A stretch of DNA of 38,037 nucleotides from PVC group bacterium (GCA_903642295.1 CAHJWO010000005.1:1-38037), one strand, 5' to 3'; shown: positions 14,992 through 24,202, counted from the first letter of the stretch. The notes: generated by a model not told the origin, from the letters alone. Numbers and translations are program-made.

Positions 14992-17574
14992 ATGCAAAAA
15001 TCGTTTCTGCTGTCTCCTCGCCGCCGCTGGCTCTTCGCCGTCGGTCTCCTCGGCTCGTTCCCGCTGCTGTTCCCCTGCCAGGGACTGCGGGCCCAAACTA
15101 TCACCGCCGCTGCCTCCGCCGGTGCCGACCCGACGGCTGCCACTTTCTTCACCAGCACCACCTACTTTGACCTCGAAGGCAGCGGGACCACCACCCACGC
15201 GGAATTCGGCGTGCTGGATTTTTCCACCAGCCTGCTCAACCCGAGTGGTCAGACAGCCAGCGGGTTGCAGAGCAACCAGCTCACGCTCCGGTTCGTCGAG
15301 TCCAACGCGGCCTTCACGGCACCGAGTACCCTGGAGTTTTACCTGTCCACCGCTACGGGAGTCTCCATCGCCGCCGGCAGCCCGTTGCGTTACATCACGG
15401 CCAACGGCTCTTCCGCCGGTCCCAATCCCTACGGAATTGATCCTCTGCTAGGTGCGCTCGGAGGCACCGGCAGCACGGCGCTCTTTGACCTCGGCACCGG
15501 CACCACCGCCACGACCGGCAGCACCGTCGGCAACGGGACCGTGGATACGTACACGCTCACTCTCAACAGCGGTGCGGTGTCAGCGTTTCTCGGTGAGTTG
15601 AATACTGCCAGCAGCGTCGTGCGGCTCGTGGCGGCGGTCACCAGCGCGACGCCCAACGGCGCAGCCACCTTTGCCGGGGTAACGAACAGCACCGTCGCCA
15701 ACCGTCCGACGATTTCCTTCACGCCAACTTTTAGCGTCGCCAACCCGCTGTCCTGGCAGGGCGGCAACGGCGGAAGCTGGACTCCCGCCGGCACCACGAA
15801 CTGGAGTAGTACCCCCTCCAGCCCTGGGAGCACTCAATGGGACAACGGCGGCACGGCCACGGCAATCTTCGCCAACACGGGGAACACGGTTAACATCAAC
15901 GGGGGCAACATCAACGCCGCCGGGCTGGAGTTCGACGTGACCGGCTACACGATCAACGGCACGGGCGCGGGCAATACCCTCACCCTGATGGGCAACCACA
16001 GCATGAACGTCGTCAACGCGACGGACACGGCCACCGTCAACGCGCCGATTGCCGGGACCGTCGGTTTGAACAAAATCGGGGCGGGCACCCTGGTCCTTGG
16101 CGGCACGAATACCTTCAGTGGCGGTGTGACGATCACCGCCGGAACCGTAGCCGTCTCCGATCCGTCGAACCTCGGCACGAATGGCTCCGGAGTTGTCTTC
16201 AACGGTGGTACGCTCGCGGTGGCCAGCACGCTGAATTCCTTCGGCGGTGGGCGTGCCTTCACCGGGGCGGCTGGCAGCCTCGCCTACTCGGGCACGACGC
16301 CGCTCACGATCAACGGTGACGTGACGCTGACCGGCACCCTCGCCCTGACCGGCACGGGCAGCGTCACCCTGGGCGACGCCAGCGGACGGTTCTACGACAC
16401 CATCACGGGTATCAACCTGGCCAACGCGGTGACGCTAACCTCTACGGGTGTCCTCAACACTGCGGCCATCACCGCCAGTCACGCCAGCGGCACCGCTGTT
16501 ATCAGTGGCAACGTGCTGCTCAACGGCGCGACGAACAACATCAACGTCGCCAACGCAGCGGCAACGCTCCAGATCACCGGCGCGGTGGGCACCGGCACTT
16601 ACAACACCAGCGGATTCATGGCGGGCACCGGTGCGCTGGTCAAGCAGGGCTTGGGCACCCTCGACCTGCTGGGCGACAACAGCGCGCTGACCGCCACCAC
16701 GGCCACCAGTGGCGCGGTGCGCCAGGGTACGGCCAGCGGAACGGCCCCGGTTTCGGGCGGCACGATCATGGTCCACACCGCGAGCGGGCTCGGCACGGGG
16801 CAGTACCAGTTCAACAACGGCACGTTCAGCAACGCCTCGGGCGGGATGCTGACCTTCGCCAACGGCCTGTCCATTGGCGGCGGTGGCGGGACGGGGTTCG
16901 GCGCGACGTTCGGCGGCACGGCGGGATCGTCCAGCACGTTTACCGGGGCGGTGTCGCTCTACAACCCGAGCGGCACGGCGTTCCAGCATGTCATCACGGT
17001 CAACACGCCGACGAGCTTCACGGGCGTCTTCTCGACGGCCACCGGCTCCAACAACGGCCTCCTGCTGTCGGGTACGAGCAGCCTGACGCTCGCCCCGGTG
17101 GCGGGCGCACCGAACACGTTTACCGAGGATATTACCGTCTCGGGCGGCACGACATTGACGCTCGCCACCACCGGTGCGTTGGGCGCGAACCGCTCGTTGA
17201 GCCTGTTGTCGAACGGCCTTCTGACGCTCACGCTGGGTACGGGGGCGCAGGACGCGATCAACAACGCGGCGTTCGTGAGCCTGGCGAGCGGCAGCCACGT
17301 TACGCTCGGCGGGGCGAACGAAACGGTGGGCGGGCTCTCGCTCAACGGAGTGACGGAACCGGCGGGCACCTACGGTGCGCCCGGCAGCGGGGCCGACCAT
17401 ACCTTCAGCAACTTCACGGGCATGGGGGTCCTGGTCAACCTGGGCACGACCGCACCGATCCCCGAGCCGTCCACCTGGGCGGCAGTGCTGGTGGGAACAG
17501 CTGGGTTAATCGGTTTGTTGCGAAAATCCTGCCGCGTCACCGTTTGTCGACGTTTCAATTCCGGTGGGGTCTGA
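14992..17574 (+). CDS. Autotransporter-associated beta-strand repeat protein with PEP-CTERM sorting tail
   Basis: An 860-residue secreted protein, very rich in Gly, Thr, Ser, Ala and Asn. Seen: a signal peptide (RRRWLFAVGLLGSFPLLFPCQGLRAQ, split by a basic start); a first globular beta region to about 240; a WQGGNGGSWTPAGTTNW block common before beta-strand repeats; and LNKIGAGTLVLGGTNTFSGG near 359-378, the classic repeat, with weaker copies near 550 (LVKQGLGTLDLLGDN) and 710. At the C-terminus PEPSTWA (824-830) precedes a hydrophobic helix and Arg844-Lys845. Known for PEP-CTERM: exosortase recognises the tail, cleaves it and passes the protein to the surface or to exopolysaccharide. No exosortase lies in the window. 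Oddly, 15 residues follow the Arg-Lys pair, longer than usual. Confidence 0.88.
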   Translation: MQKSFLLSPRRRWLFAVGLLGSFPLLFPCQGLRAQTITAAASAGADPTAATFFTSTTYFDLEGSGTTTHAEFGVLDFSTSLLNPSGQTASGLQSNQLTLRFVESNAAFTAPSTLEFYLSTATGVSIAAGSPLRYITANGSSAGPNPYGIDPLLGALGGTGSTALFDLGTGTTATTGSTVGNGTVDTYTLTLNSGAVSAFLGELNTASSVVRLVAAVTSATPNGAATFAGVTNSTVANRPTISFTPTFSVANPLSWQGGNGGSWTPAGTTNWSSTPSSPGSTQWDNGGTATAIFANTGNTVNINGGNINAAGLEFDVTGYTINGTGAGNTLTLMGNHSMNVVNATDTATVNAPIAGTVGLNKIGAGTLVLGGTNTFSGGVTITAGTVAVSDPSNLGTNGSGVVFNGGTLAVASTLNSFGGGRAFTGAAGSLAYSGTTPLTINGDVTLTGTLALTGTGSVTLGDASGRFYDTITGINLANAVTLTSTGVLNTAAITASHASGTAVISGNVLLNGATNNINVANAAATLQITGAVGTGTYNTSGFMAGTGALVKQGLGTLDLLGDNSALTATTATSGAVRQGTASGTAPVSGGTIMVHTASGLGTGQYQFNNGTFSNASGGMLTFANGLSIGGGGGTGFGATFGGTAGSSSTFTGAVSLYNPSGTAFQHVITVNTPTSFTGVFSTATGSNNGLLLSGTSSLTLAPVAGAPNTFTEDITVSGGTTLTLATTGALGANRSLSLLSNGLLTLTLGTGAQDAINNAAFVSLASGSHVTLGGANETVGGLSLNGVTEPAGTYGAPGSGADHTFSNFTGMGVLVNLGTTAPIPEPSTWAAVLVGTAGLIGLLRKSCRVTVCRRFNSGGV

Positions 17575-17617
17575 ATTCCTCTCCATTGCTGGTGGAACAT
17601 TTCCTCTATCCACTTTC

Positions 17618-17650
17618 GACCTGAGCGAGTGGAACGAGCCGAAGGAGCTT
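17618..17650 (+). repeat. Interspersed repeat, CCTGAGCGAGTG family, copy 3
   Basis: Reads GACCTGAGCGAGTGGAACGA followed by GCCGAAGGAGCTT. It aligns with 10303-10337 and the inverse of 13097-13128, and lies between convergent genes. Confidence 0.7.
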
Positions 17651-17705
17651 CGGTAACCATGTGCTCGACGCATTGTGCCGCGTTTCCCGGTTAGAGGACG
17701 GGTGC

Positions 17706-17745
17706 TCCGCCTGCCGCAGGTTGGCGTCCGGTACCGGCAGGCGGA
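17706..17745. terminator. Perfect 11-bp stem between convergent genes, possible bidirectional terminator
   Basis: TCCGCCTGCCG (17706-17716) pairs exactly with CGGCAGGCGGA (17735-17745) across an 18-base loop. It lies between the end of the PEP-CTERM gene and the end of the six-gene minus-strand operon, where both transcripts must stop. There is no T-run, so it may instead be another dispersed palindrome. Confidence 0.4.
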
Positions 17746-17841
17746 ACGCTGACCGTATCAATTTCTACCAGGTGTGCCAAGTAGATTATTACCGAACATC
17801 CCCAATGGGGGTCCACCATCCCACGACCAACGGAAACGGCT

Positions 17842-18639
17842 TTAACCGCCTCCTTTGCCCGGGCCAGCGTTCACGGGAGGTTCGTCGTCGAGCAGGCGAG
17901 GGCGGATTCGACCATACGAATCGGGGCAGATGAGGAGTGTGCTGCGATGAGAACTGCGCAGGTCAGTCTCACCGCTCCAATGAAAGGATTTTCCTTCATT
18001 GTCAGTGCCGTCGATTGAAACCGGATAGAGTGCGGCTTTGACGCCGTGCACACGCACGCTTCCGCCCGGCGAGATCTGGTGGGAGTCGAAGGCAGCTCCC
18101 AGCTTGATCCCCATGTCGCCCTTGGTACCGAGCAGGAGATTGTACACGTTGAACTCCCTGGTGTTGCCGTGTGCTGCGCTGCTGTCGTCAATGATTTCCG
18201 TGGATGTTTTTCCATCCTGAATCCGAATAAGGACGGTCGCCTGTGATTCCTTGGAAAGGTACAGCGGCAACGTCGAAGTCTGGCGAGCGGGTGTCGACGT
18301 TTCGATCACGCACACACCGACAGGGACTTCCTTGTAGTCGGTGAACTCGTATTGGCTCGAACCATTGGAAAGCTCCACGGGCTGACCGGACTTGCCTTCG
18401 GCGGGCAACAGCAGAATCTTCACATTCTCGCTCGCGGTGGAGTCAGCAGCCTTCCAAATTCTGAGCCGAGCCGAGCCAACGGGTTTGGCCGCATCCGCCG
18501 AGGACGCGCCGACCGGCGTCGATGGCAGCTTGGGCTTTTTCGCGCTCGCCTTCGCCGATGGAAAACTACTTCCCGCCGCGAGGATACCACAGAGCAAGAC
18601 ATGCCTTGGCCACGAAGGGCGAAGAACGCGGAATATCAT
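17842..18639 (-). CDS. Secreted protein of unknown family, paralogue of the preceding operon gene (DSYGRIRPR motif)
   Basis: A 265-residue product, last gene of the six-gene operon. A signal peptide is likely (RPSWPRHVLLCGILAAGSSFPSAKASA), then a Lys/Pro/Ser linker. The body is beta-rich with paired modules. It begins with GSARLRIWKAAD and ends with SSHRSTLLICPDSYGRIRPR followed by a Gly-rich tail. The upstream gene has the same opening (GYIRFWN) and the same closing block (YHRATMLIVKDSYGRLRPR), so the two are tandem paralogues. The ATG at 18639 overlaps the TGA of that gene (ATGA), giving coupled translation. I do not recognise a named family. Its location directly behind four pilin-like genes suggests an accessory or substrate of that assembly, which is inference. 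Confidence 0.7.
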   Translation of the reverse strand: MIFRVLRPSWPRHVLLCGILAAGSSFPSAKASAKKPKLPSTPVGASSADAAKPVGSARLRIWKAADSTASENVKILLLPAEGKSGQPVELSNGSSQYEFTDYKEVPVGVCVIETSTPARQTSTLPLYLSKESQATVLIRIQDGKTSTEIIDDSSAAHGNTREFNVYNLLLGTKGDMGIKLGAAFDSHQISPGGSVRVHGVKAALYPVSIDGTDNEGKSFHWSGETDLRSSHRSTLLICPDSYGRIRPRLLDDEPPVNAGPGKGGG

Positions 18640-19478
18640 CGGGGAGACGGGTTGGAAGCGGCGGCAGGACTGTTCAATGGGGAAGCCGCTGGCAGGGCGG
18701 GCGCTTTGGCGGTGGCTCCCGGCGTGGGCTTAGGCTCCGGTTCGCTACTCGCGCCGTCCGCGATGACGCGCGGTCGAAGACGACCATAGGAATCCTTGAC
18801 GATCAGCATCGTTGCCCGGTGGTAATATACAAATTCCGCTTCGGCGTTCGCGCGGGTTGGATTGCCCCCGGCAGTGGCGATGCTCAGGGCGATGGGCACG
18901 GCGCCGCTGGGCAGGTTCGTCAGAGTTTGAGAAGCGCCGAAGCTAAGAGGTTCTGTCATCTGGGTGCGCGCAACGGAGACGATCACGCGGGCGTTGGGCA
19001 GGCATTGGCGCACGGTCAGGCGGTTATCCACCGGTTGGCCGGACTCAAGGGAATCCATCGTGATTTCAGCCTCGGGCGGCGCTTCAGCGTTGGTTCCCGG
19101 ATGGACCACAATGGTCGCATACGCTTGATCGGGCAGGGGCACATCAAAGGTCTTGAGCGGCTTATCCCGGTTACCAGCCACATAGAGGTTAAGTACGTAC
19201 CGGCCTGGGGGCACGGGATTGTAGGTGGCGCCGTAATTCAGCGAAGCCGCCGTCTGGAAAGCCTTGCCTGCGGGGTCCGCCGTCGAGACGAGTTCGTACG
19301 TTGTCCCTCCCGCAGGCAATAAATTCCAGAAACGAATGTACCCTAGTTTGGGCTTGGGAGTAGCGCTGGGGGAAGGAACGGGACTGCTCTGCGCGTGCAG
19401 AACCCCCGATCTGCCGAGGAGCAGCAGCGCTAAAGCTTTAACCGCCACCCTTGCTGGTAGACAGAATTTCGATGTCAT
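18636..19478 (-). CDS. Secreted protein of unknown family, first of two tandem paralogues (DSYGRLRPR motif)
   Basis: A 280-residue product. The ATG at 19478 lies inside the end of cassette gene A (41-base overlap) and gives a good signal peptide (ARVAVKALALLLLGRSGVLHAQ) followed by a Ser/Pro linker. The body is beta-rich: GYIRFWNLLPAGGTTYELV, a VPPGRYVLNLYVAG strand pair, QAYATIVVHPG, LTVRQCLPNARVIVSVARTQ, and VYYHRATMLIVKDSYGRLRP near the end. The tail is Pro/Ala/Ser-rich. The PPGRY element and strand pattern hint at an Ig- or carboxypeptidase-regulatory-like fold, but no family is recognised. A GTG at 19448 is an alternative start. No obvious Shine-Dalgarno is present. Confidence 0.7.
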   Translation of the reverse strand: MTSKFCLPARVAVKALALLLLGRSGVLHAQSSPVPSPSATPKPKLGYIRFWNLLPAGGTTYELVSTADPAGKAFQTAASLNYGATYNPVPPGRYVLNLYVAGNRDKPLKTFDVPLPDQAYATIVVHPGTNAEAPPEAEITMDSLESGQPVDNRLTVRQCLPNARVIVSVARTQMTEPLSFGASQTLTNLPSGAVPIALSIATAGGNPTRANAEAEFVYYHRATMLIVKDSYGRLRPRVIADGASSEPEPKPTPGATAKAPALPAASPLNSPAAASNPSPR

Positions 19479-22400
19479 AGTGGTCAGGTCGAGCGAAACG
19501 GTCGGCGGGTTTGAACTGTTTGGCAACACCGTTGGCATCGGTTGCCGGGTGAAAATTGGTGTAGGTGGCGCCCGCTACTACGGACGATTTCGGGATCAGC
19601 CGGAAGGTCACTTTGAGGCGTTGGGTGCTGGTCGCACGTTTGGTTTCGGGCTTCGTGGGGTCCGATTGTACGATGGCCTGGCCCATTGCGTACACGGTGA
19701 AGACGTTGCCCCGCGTGGTCGTCATTTCCACCAATCGCCGGAAAAGCTCCTCGCGGCCGCGGTCCTCAATCAGGTTCATGCTCGTTCCGCTCAGGTCAGT
19801 GGCGGCGTAAGGGGCACCCGGGTCCGGCGGGAACTTGGCCGGGAGGGAGTTTCGGCCAAAGGCAGGCAGTTCGGAGAGTTCGCCCCGTTCAAAAAACGGC
19901 CCACGACCCGAATTAGCAGGGGGATATCCGGGAATGCCAAATTTTGTATCCCCGGAGTTGCCGGTGGGTTGGACAACCCTTGCCTTGATCTGGTTGATGA
20001 CGGCTTGCAAACCAGTGACGGCGCCGGAATTGAGGTTGAGCGCTCCAGCGCTTTCCAGGGTGGGGGCACCTCGTCCATTGGGGGCGTTCTTTTGAAATTG
20101 GAAACCGGTGAGCGCCGCGCGCAACGCCGCGCCATCGTCGCGCGCTACGCCGTTGACGTTGATGAGGCCCGGCTGAAGCATGGCATCATCCGCACAGAAA
20201 AAGTCCGCCAACCGCCAGGACGCCCAGGAATGGCTGGCGCTGCTCACATCGCCGTCCCACAAATCATCGTGCTGCCCGATTTTAAAGGTGCGTCCGCCGC
20301 CGCGTGCGGCGGTCAGCGTGTCGCCGGCGGTGGCGGAAGTCCAACGCGCCGGATCATACACGTCCCCCAATTGACCGATGGACGTCAGGGGAGCATTGCC
20401 GATGACCGCGGGCGCGTACGAGCCCGTGGGCGGGTACGAGCCGGAAGGTTGAAAGCCCGCGTAATCCGCCCATGGCATCAGGCTGGCACCCGACGTGTCA
20501 TCCGGCTTCATAAAGTTGAAGTTCGGCGAGCCAAAGCTGGCGTCTGGGCCACTGCCCGCGTAGCCACCATTGCTGCTCCAGGTAAAATTATAGTAGCGGG
20601 TATGATCTACCAGATCGTTGCTCCCGGTGTACGGAAAGCAGTTCATTTGTTCGGAATTGGAACGTGGATCACCCGTCATAGAGGTCAATCCATTGGTGTT
20701 GGTATTGCCGTGCAAACTCCCTCCGTAAATCTTTTTGAGATCCGTGGCCGGAAGCGGCAAGGATAGAACAGATCCTCCGTTATACACCGGCAGCGCACCC
20801 TCGACCGAGTCGAAATAGCCATTGCCGATGGGACTGCCGTTGGGATTGGCATTGTAGACGACGACTGAGGTCTGATAGTCGGAAACGTTGGTGGAAGTGT
20901 AGGTCTTAATGGGCAGCCGCAAAAGGGTACAACGGGTCGCTGGGACTTTGTTTTTGACGTAAGGGATGTCACCGGTAAAAACTCGCTTGCCGGGGGCAAC
21001 GATCTGGCAGAAGGCCACCGCATTTGATTGTTGCACGGTGGTGTTGGTAATGATGTCTTTCCAATCCGGGTCGGTTGTAATCACAGTCGCCACACCCGGT
21101 TGAAACGTCACATTAGAGATGTCGATGTCGATGTCGCGGACATGCGGGTCGCCGCCGGGATCGTTCCCGTTGTCGAGTGGAAAGCCCCGGGAGTGGCTGG
21201 GTGAGACACCATCAGTTTGGTCGCTGAAGAGATAGGTGCAGTTGTTGTTACTCTGAGCGTTGCTGGAGTCGCCAACCCAAGGCACCGGGTCGGCGATCCG
21301 AACGCGGGCGTTCCCAAGTTCACCGGGGTGAATGGTGCGCGCTGTCATGTTCCAAAGCTCGATATAATAATCCACATATAATCCGTACTTGGGTGTAGCT
21401 GAACTATCGCTGGCAGGTCTGAAAGTCCGGAACCTGGCTGCCGCCTCGTCCATGTAGGGGATGGCTTCCTTGCCGATGGCCCACACGGGGCTCGCGCCGT
21501 TGGTGCTGCTGAAACCGATCAGACCGGCGAAGGTTCCCGAAACTACCGCACCGGTTTGGCTGATCACGGTCGGCTGATTGTCGTCGTCGATGTAATCGAG
21601 GAGATTGGCTGCCACTTTGTTGAGGTAGATCAGTTTATGGTCGTGCAGCGGGCTAGTCACATTCGGATCCCCGGTGACTGTCAATGCGTTGAGATTCGTG
21701 GGAGCAAATGCCTGACCGTTCCAGCCGCTGGCGCTGCGGTAGAAACGCTGGCCGAAGTTCGGTGCGTGGAACTGGATCGTCTGGATAATGGCGTCCACCT
21801 TGTCCTTAGGGGAGTAGGTCAACGCGCCCCGGGGATAAACGATACCGTTGAGCGAAACTCGCTGCGTGCCGTGGCGCGAAAGATTGAGACCCGCCGAAGT
21901 GGTGGTCGTTAAATAGCGCAGCTGGTCACTGAGGGCCGATGGAAGCTGCTCGGCATGGGTATAGCCAGTCGTTTCGGGGAAAAGGCCGCCCGGATACAGG
22001 GTGCGTAGTTGGCGAATGTTGGTCGCGTGTTTGGCCGCGTCGATGTCGCCGAGGGCATGGAAAGGTCCAAACAAATCGGCGGTGGCCGCGTTCAACAGTT
22101 GGTCGGGGCTTGGGGTGGGGGTGGAGTAGGGCAAAGGAAGGGGATAACTGGTCGGAAAGGTGGCGTTGTTGTCCTGCCGCACCCGCGTCGAGCCGCTCGT
22201 GCCGGTACCACCATTGCCGACGTAGTTCACGTTGGTGCGGAAACTCTCGTCCTCCACCCAAAAAGCGTAGCGGGCCACGACCGGGGCGTTGTTCGGGTCT
22301 TTGGCGTCGGGCTGCTTGATCTCGACCCAAGGGACGCGGGTTGTTTTTGGCAAGGGCAGCGATGTAGAAGTGCTGGGTGGCGAGCCAATCCATCCTTGCA

Positions 22401-23025
22401 TGTCTCCTTTGTAACGCAAAACGTTGAGATCAACAAAATTATCTGCGTCCGGATACCTGCCTTTTGAGAAAGATACCCCGCCGTTCACTGACTGACTTTT
22501 GGTGGAAAGCGGCTTGTATTTGGCACCCGATACTAGAGGCAGGACGAAGGTGGTGCGGGCATCGGAAGCATCTGTGGCGCTGACAACATGATTGGGACTG
22601 TTGTTATCCACCGAGGCTGTGGAATCGGGTTGACTACTATCAATCGGGCCAGGCATGGCTCGGAGATATAGACTGGTTCCTTCGTTGGTGGGTGCGGTTG
22701 GGTGTAGGGTATCTACGCTGGTGCCAACGTCAGGGCCCGAGTTGGTGCTCTGCTTCTCCCACACGGTCGCCGAATCCGGGAAATCCTTGAACGCCTGACG
22801 CAAAATAGCCTCGGCGGAATCCACCCCTGCCTGGGCCACCTGTTCGGCGCGGCTCTTGTTGCCGAAGGCGTCCGCCGTGACGCGTTCGCTGCTCATGCTG
22901 GAGAGGAAGCCGATGGCCACCACCGCCAACATGCTGACGATGATGAGCGTGACAACTAGGGAAAATGCCCCGGCGCGGCGGGGCGCCGCGGCAAGCGCGG
23001 CACGCGGCGGAAACGAGTGGTTCAT
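19438..23025 (-). CDS. Verru_Chthon cassette protein A (large pilin-like/PilX- or GspK-like protein)
   Basis: At 1195 residues this is the largest protein in the window and matches the Verru_Chthon cassette protein A type. Seen: a basic leader and a prepilin-like N-terminus AGAFSLVVTLIIVSMLAVVA (18-37), without the usual Glu5, as in PilX/GspK-type minor pilins. Next comes a helix RVTADAFGNKSRAEQVAQAG linking to SAEAILRQAF, and then a very large Ser/Thr/Asn/Pro-rich extracellular region containing NYVGNGGTGTSGSTRVRQDN and many YxxY-like aromatic strands. Family role: one of four proteins found together in Verrucomicrobia, function unproven. GspK-like proteins cap pseudopilus tips, so a tip role is a reasonable inference. 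Its ATG overlaps the TGA of gene C. It is coupled to both neighbours. Confidence 0.85.
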   Translation of the reverse strand: MNHSFPPRAALAAAPRRAGAFSLVVTLIIVSMLAVVAIGFLSSMSSERVTADAFGNKSRAEQVAQAGVDSAEAILRQAFKDFPDSATVWEKQSTNSGPDVGTSVDTLHPTAPTNEGTSLYLRAMPGPIDSSQPDSTASVDNNSPNHVVSATDASDARTTFVLPLVSGAKYKPLSTKSQSVNGGVSFSKGRYPDADNFVDLNVLRYKGDMQGWIGSPPSTSTSLPLPKTTRVPWVEIKQPDAKDPNNAPVVARYAFWVEDESFRTNVNYVGNGGTGTSGSTRVRQDNNATFPTSYPLPLPYSTPTPSPDQLLNAATADLFGPFHALGDIDAAKHATNIRQLRTLYPGGLFPETTGYTHAEQLPSALSDQLRYLTTTTSAGLNLSRHGTQRVSLNGIVYPRGALTYSPKDKVDAIIQTIQFHAPNFGQRFYRSASGWNGQAFAPTNLNALTVTGDPNVTSPLHDHKLIYLNKVAANLLDYIDDDNQPTVISQTGAVVSGTFAGLIGFSSTNGASPVWAIGKEAIPYMDEAAARFRTFRPASDSSATPKYGLYVDYYIELWNMTARTIHPGELGNARVRIADPVPWVGDSSNAQSNNNCTYLFSDQTDGVSPSHSRGFPLDNGNDPGGDPHVRDIDIDISNVTFQPGVATVITTDPDWKDIITNTTVQQSNAVAFCQIVAPGKRVFTGDIPYVKNKVPATRCTLLRLPIKTYTSTNVSDYQTSVVVYNANPNGSPIGNGYFDSVEGALPVYNGGSVLSLPLPATDLKKIYGGSLHGNTNTNGLTSMTGDPRSNSEQMNCFPYTGSNDLVDHTRYYNFTWSSNGGYAGSGPDASFGSPNFNFMKPDDTSGASLMPWADYAGFQPSGSYPPTGSYAPAVIGNAPLTSIGQLGDVYDPARWTSATAGDTLTAARGGGRTFKIGQHDDLWDGDVSSASHSWASWRLADFFCADDAMLQPGLINVNGVARDDGAALRAALTGFQFQKNAPNGRGAPTLESAGALNLNSGAVTGLQAVINQIKARVVQPTGNSGDTKFGIPGYPPANSGRGPFFERGELSELPAFGRNSLPAKFPPDPGAPYAATDLSGTSMNLIEDRGREELFRRLVEMTTTRGNVFTVYAMGQAIVQSDPTKPETKRATSTQRLKVTFRLIPKSSVVAGATYTNFHPATDANGVAKQFKPADRFARPDHYDIEILSTSKGGG

Positions 23026-24197
23026 GGATTGGGCAGTGGATTGGAATTGATCAGAGGAACGCGCAACACGAACTGGCGCGCGTTCGGCAGGATCACTCGA
23101 TTGTAAATCTGAGCTTGCTCAGAGTTGTCGCCGGACGCGGGAATTTTCCAGTTGTCTGCTTGCAGCGAGCTACCCTCTAGGCGGCGGCCCGCGCCGGTGC
23201 TCAGCGCTTTGAAACGGATTTCCACGTAGGACGGCAGCACGCTCGGATACGGGGCGGTTTGTCCGTCGTAAACGCGGGGCGGCGTACTGTGATCGTAAGG
23301 TGGAAGTTTGTCGGTGGAAGTGGGACTTCCGCCTGACGTGGGCGCAGCCTCGCCATCCTCAGTGGCAGTCTGGGTAGTGTCGATGCGGAATTTCAGATCC
23401 CAGATGTAAGCGGCCAGCTGTGTGCTGCTGGCGGCGGGCGGGGTGGTATTGGCGGCAGCTCCCGGCACTAGGGAGGTCCGGGCGTATAGGGTCAGGAAAG
23501 CAACGGGAGTCGTCGTTCCTGCCGACTGTTGCAACCGGGCGGAGACCCCATCACTATTAAGAAACTGCCGCATCAGGGCGAAGGCGTGCGGGGCACGGGT
23601 CGCGGCGGCGCCGGGCGCAGCGATGTCCGGCAGCCACTGGCAAAAGTAGCCTACCGCGCACGTCTCGCTTGCCATCGTCTGCACGGGGGACGGATTGCTG
23701 CTGCTCGCCGTGACGGGCGTGGCGCTGTTGATGATATTCGTCAGACAATAGATTTCCTCGTTGAGCGTCGCCGCCCCGCCCGGGGGCGGAGGTTCCGGTG
23801 CGGTGTGCCGGTTCAACACCAGCGTCGGCAGCAGAGGATTGGCGGACGACGTGGTACCGTCGAGGTTGGTGGTGACCGGATGGATGGTCGTGCTCAGGTC
23901 GCGCGCCATGAGTTGCAGCGCCCCGCGCGCCTCGCGGTAAGCATCCACCTGCGCCTCGCCGCGCTGCCAACTCGTCGTGGCGGTAGTGAACACCCGCAGC
24001 AGCACGAAGATCAGCAGCAGGCTGACAACCATCGACACCAGCAACTCCACCAGGGTGAAAGCGCCCCGCCGGCCAAAGCGGGAAAAGGAAACGAGACGAC
24101 GACCCTGCGGATGCGAGGGGAGGGTGACGTGGGCGGCGGACGGGATACGCAAAAGCAGAACGGGCAGAGAAAATGCCGCAGGTTGACGGGGAAGCAC
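23022..24197 (-). CDS. Verru_Chthon cassette protein C (PilW/GspJ-like minor pilin)
   Basis: A 391-residue product with the type IV prepilin signature RRGAFTLVELLVSMVVSLLL at about 43-62. The cleavage site is A|FTLVE, with Glu at position 5 of the mature chain. The leader is long (about 45 residues), because the first usable start is a GTG at 24197, only 5 bases after the stop of gene B. A shorter leader from an unseen alternative start is possible. After the helix, RVFTTATTSWQRGEAQVDAY and REARGALQLMARDLSTTIHP follow the PilW/GspJ pattern, then a Thr/Pro-rich head with LYARTSLVPGAA and YIWDLKFRID. It ends in FVLRVPLINSNPLPNP. Together with A, B and D it makes the complete cassette. Confidence 0.85.
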   Translation of the reverse strand: MLPRQPAAFSLPVLLLRIPSAAHVTLPSHPQGRRLVSFSRFGRRGAFTLVELLVSMVVSLLLIFVLLRVFTTATTSWQRGEAQVDAYREARGALQLMARDLSTTIHPVTTNLDGTTSSANPLLPTLVLNRHTAPEPPPPGGAATLNEEIYCLTNIINSATPVTASSSNPSPVQTMASETCAVGYFCQWLPDIAAPGAAATRAPHAFALMRQFLNSDGVSARLQQSAGTTTPVAFLTLYARTSLVPGAAANTTPPAASSTQLAAYIWDLKFRIDTTQTATEDGEAAPTSGGSPTSTDKLPPYDHSTPPRVYDGQTAPYPSVLPSYVEIRFKALSTGAGRRLEGSSLQADNWKIPASGDNSEQAQIYNRVILPNARQFVLRVPLINSNPLPNP

Positions 24198-24202
24198 GCG
24201 GA

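Noticed and set aside
16435-17400. A 321-codon open frame on the minus strand
   Set aside because: It is antisense to the beta-strand repeat protein and consists of Arg/Ala/Gly/Val strings.
19264-20766. A 500-codon open frame on the plus strand
   Set aside because: It is antisense to cassette protein A and its neighbour, both supported by signal or prepilin sequences and coupled starts.
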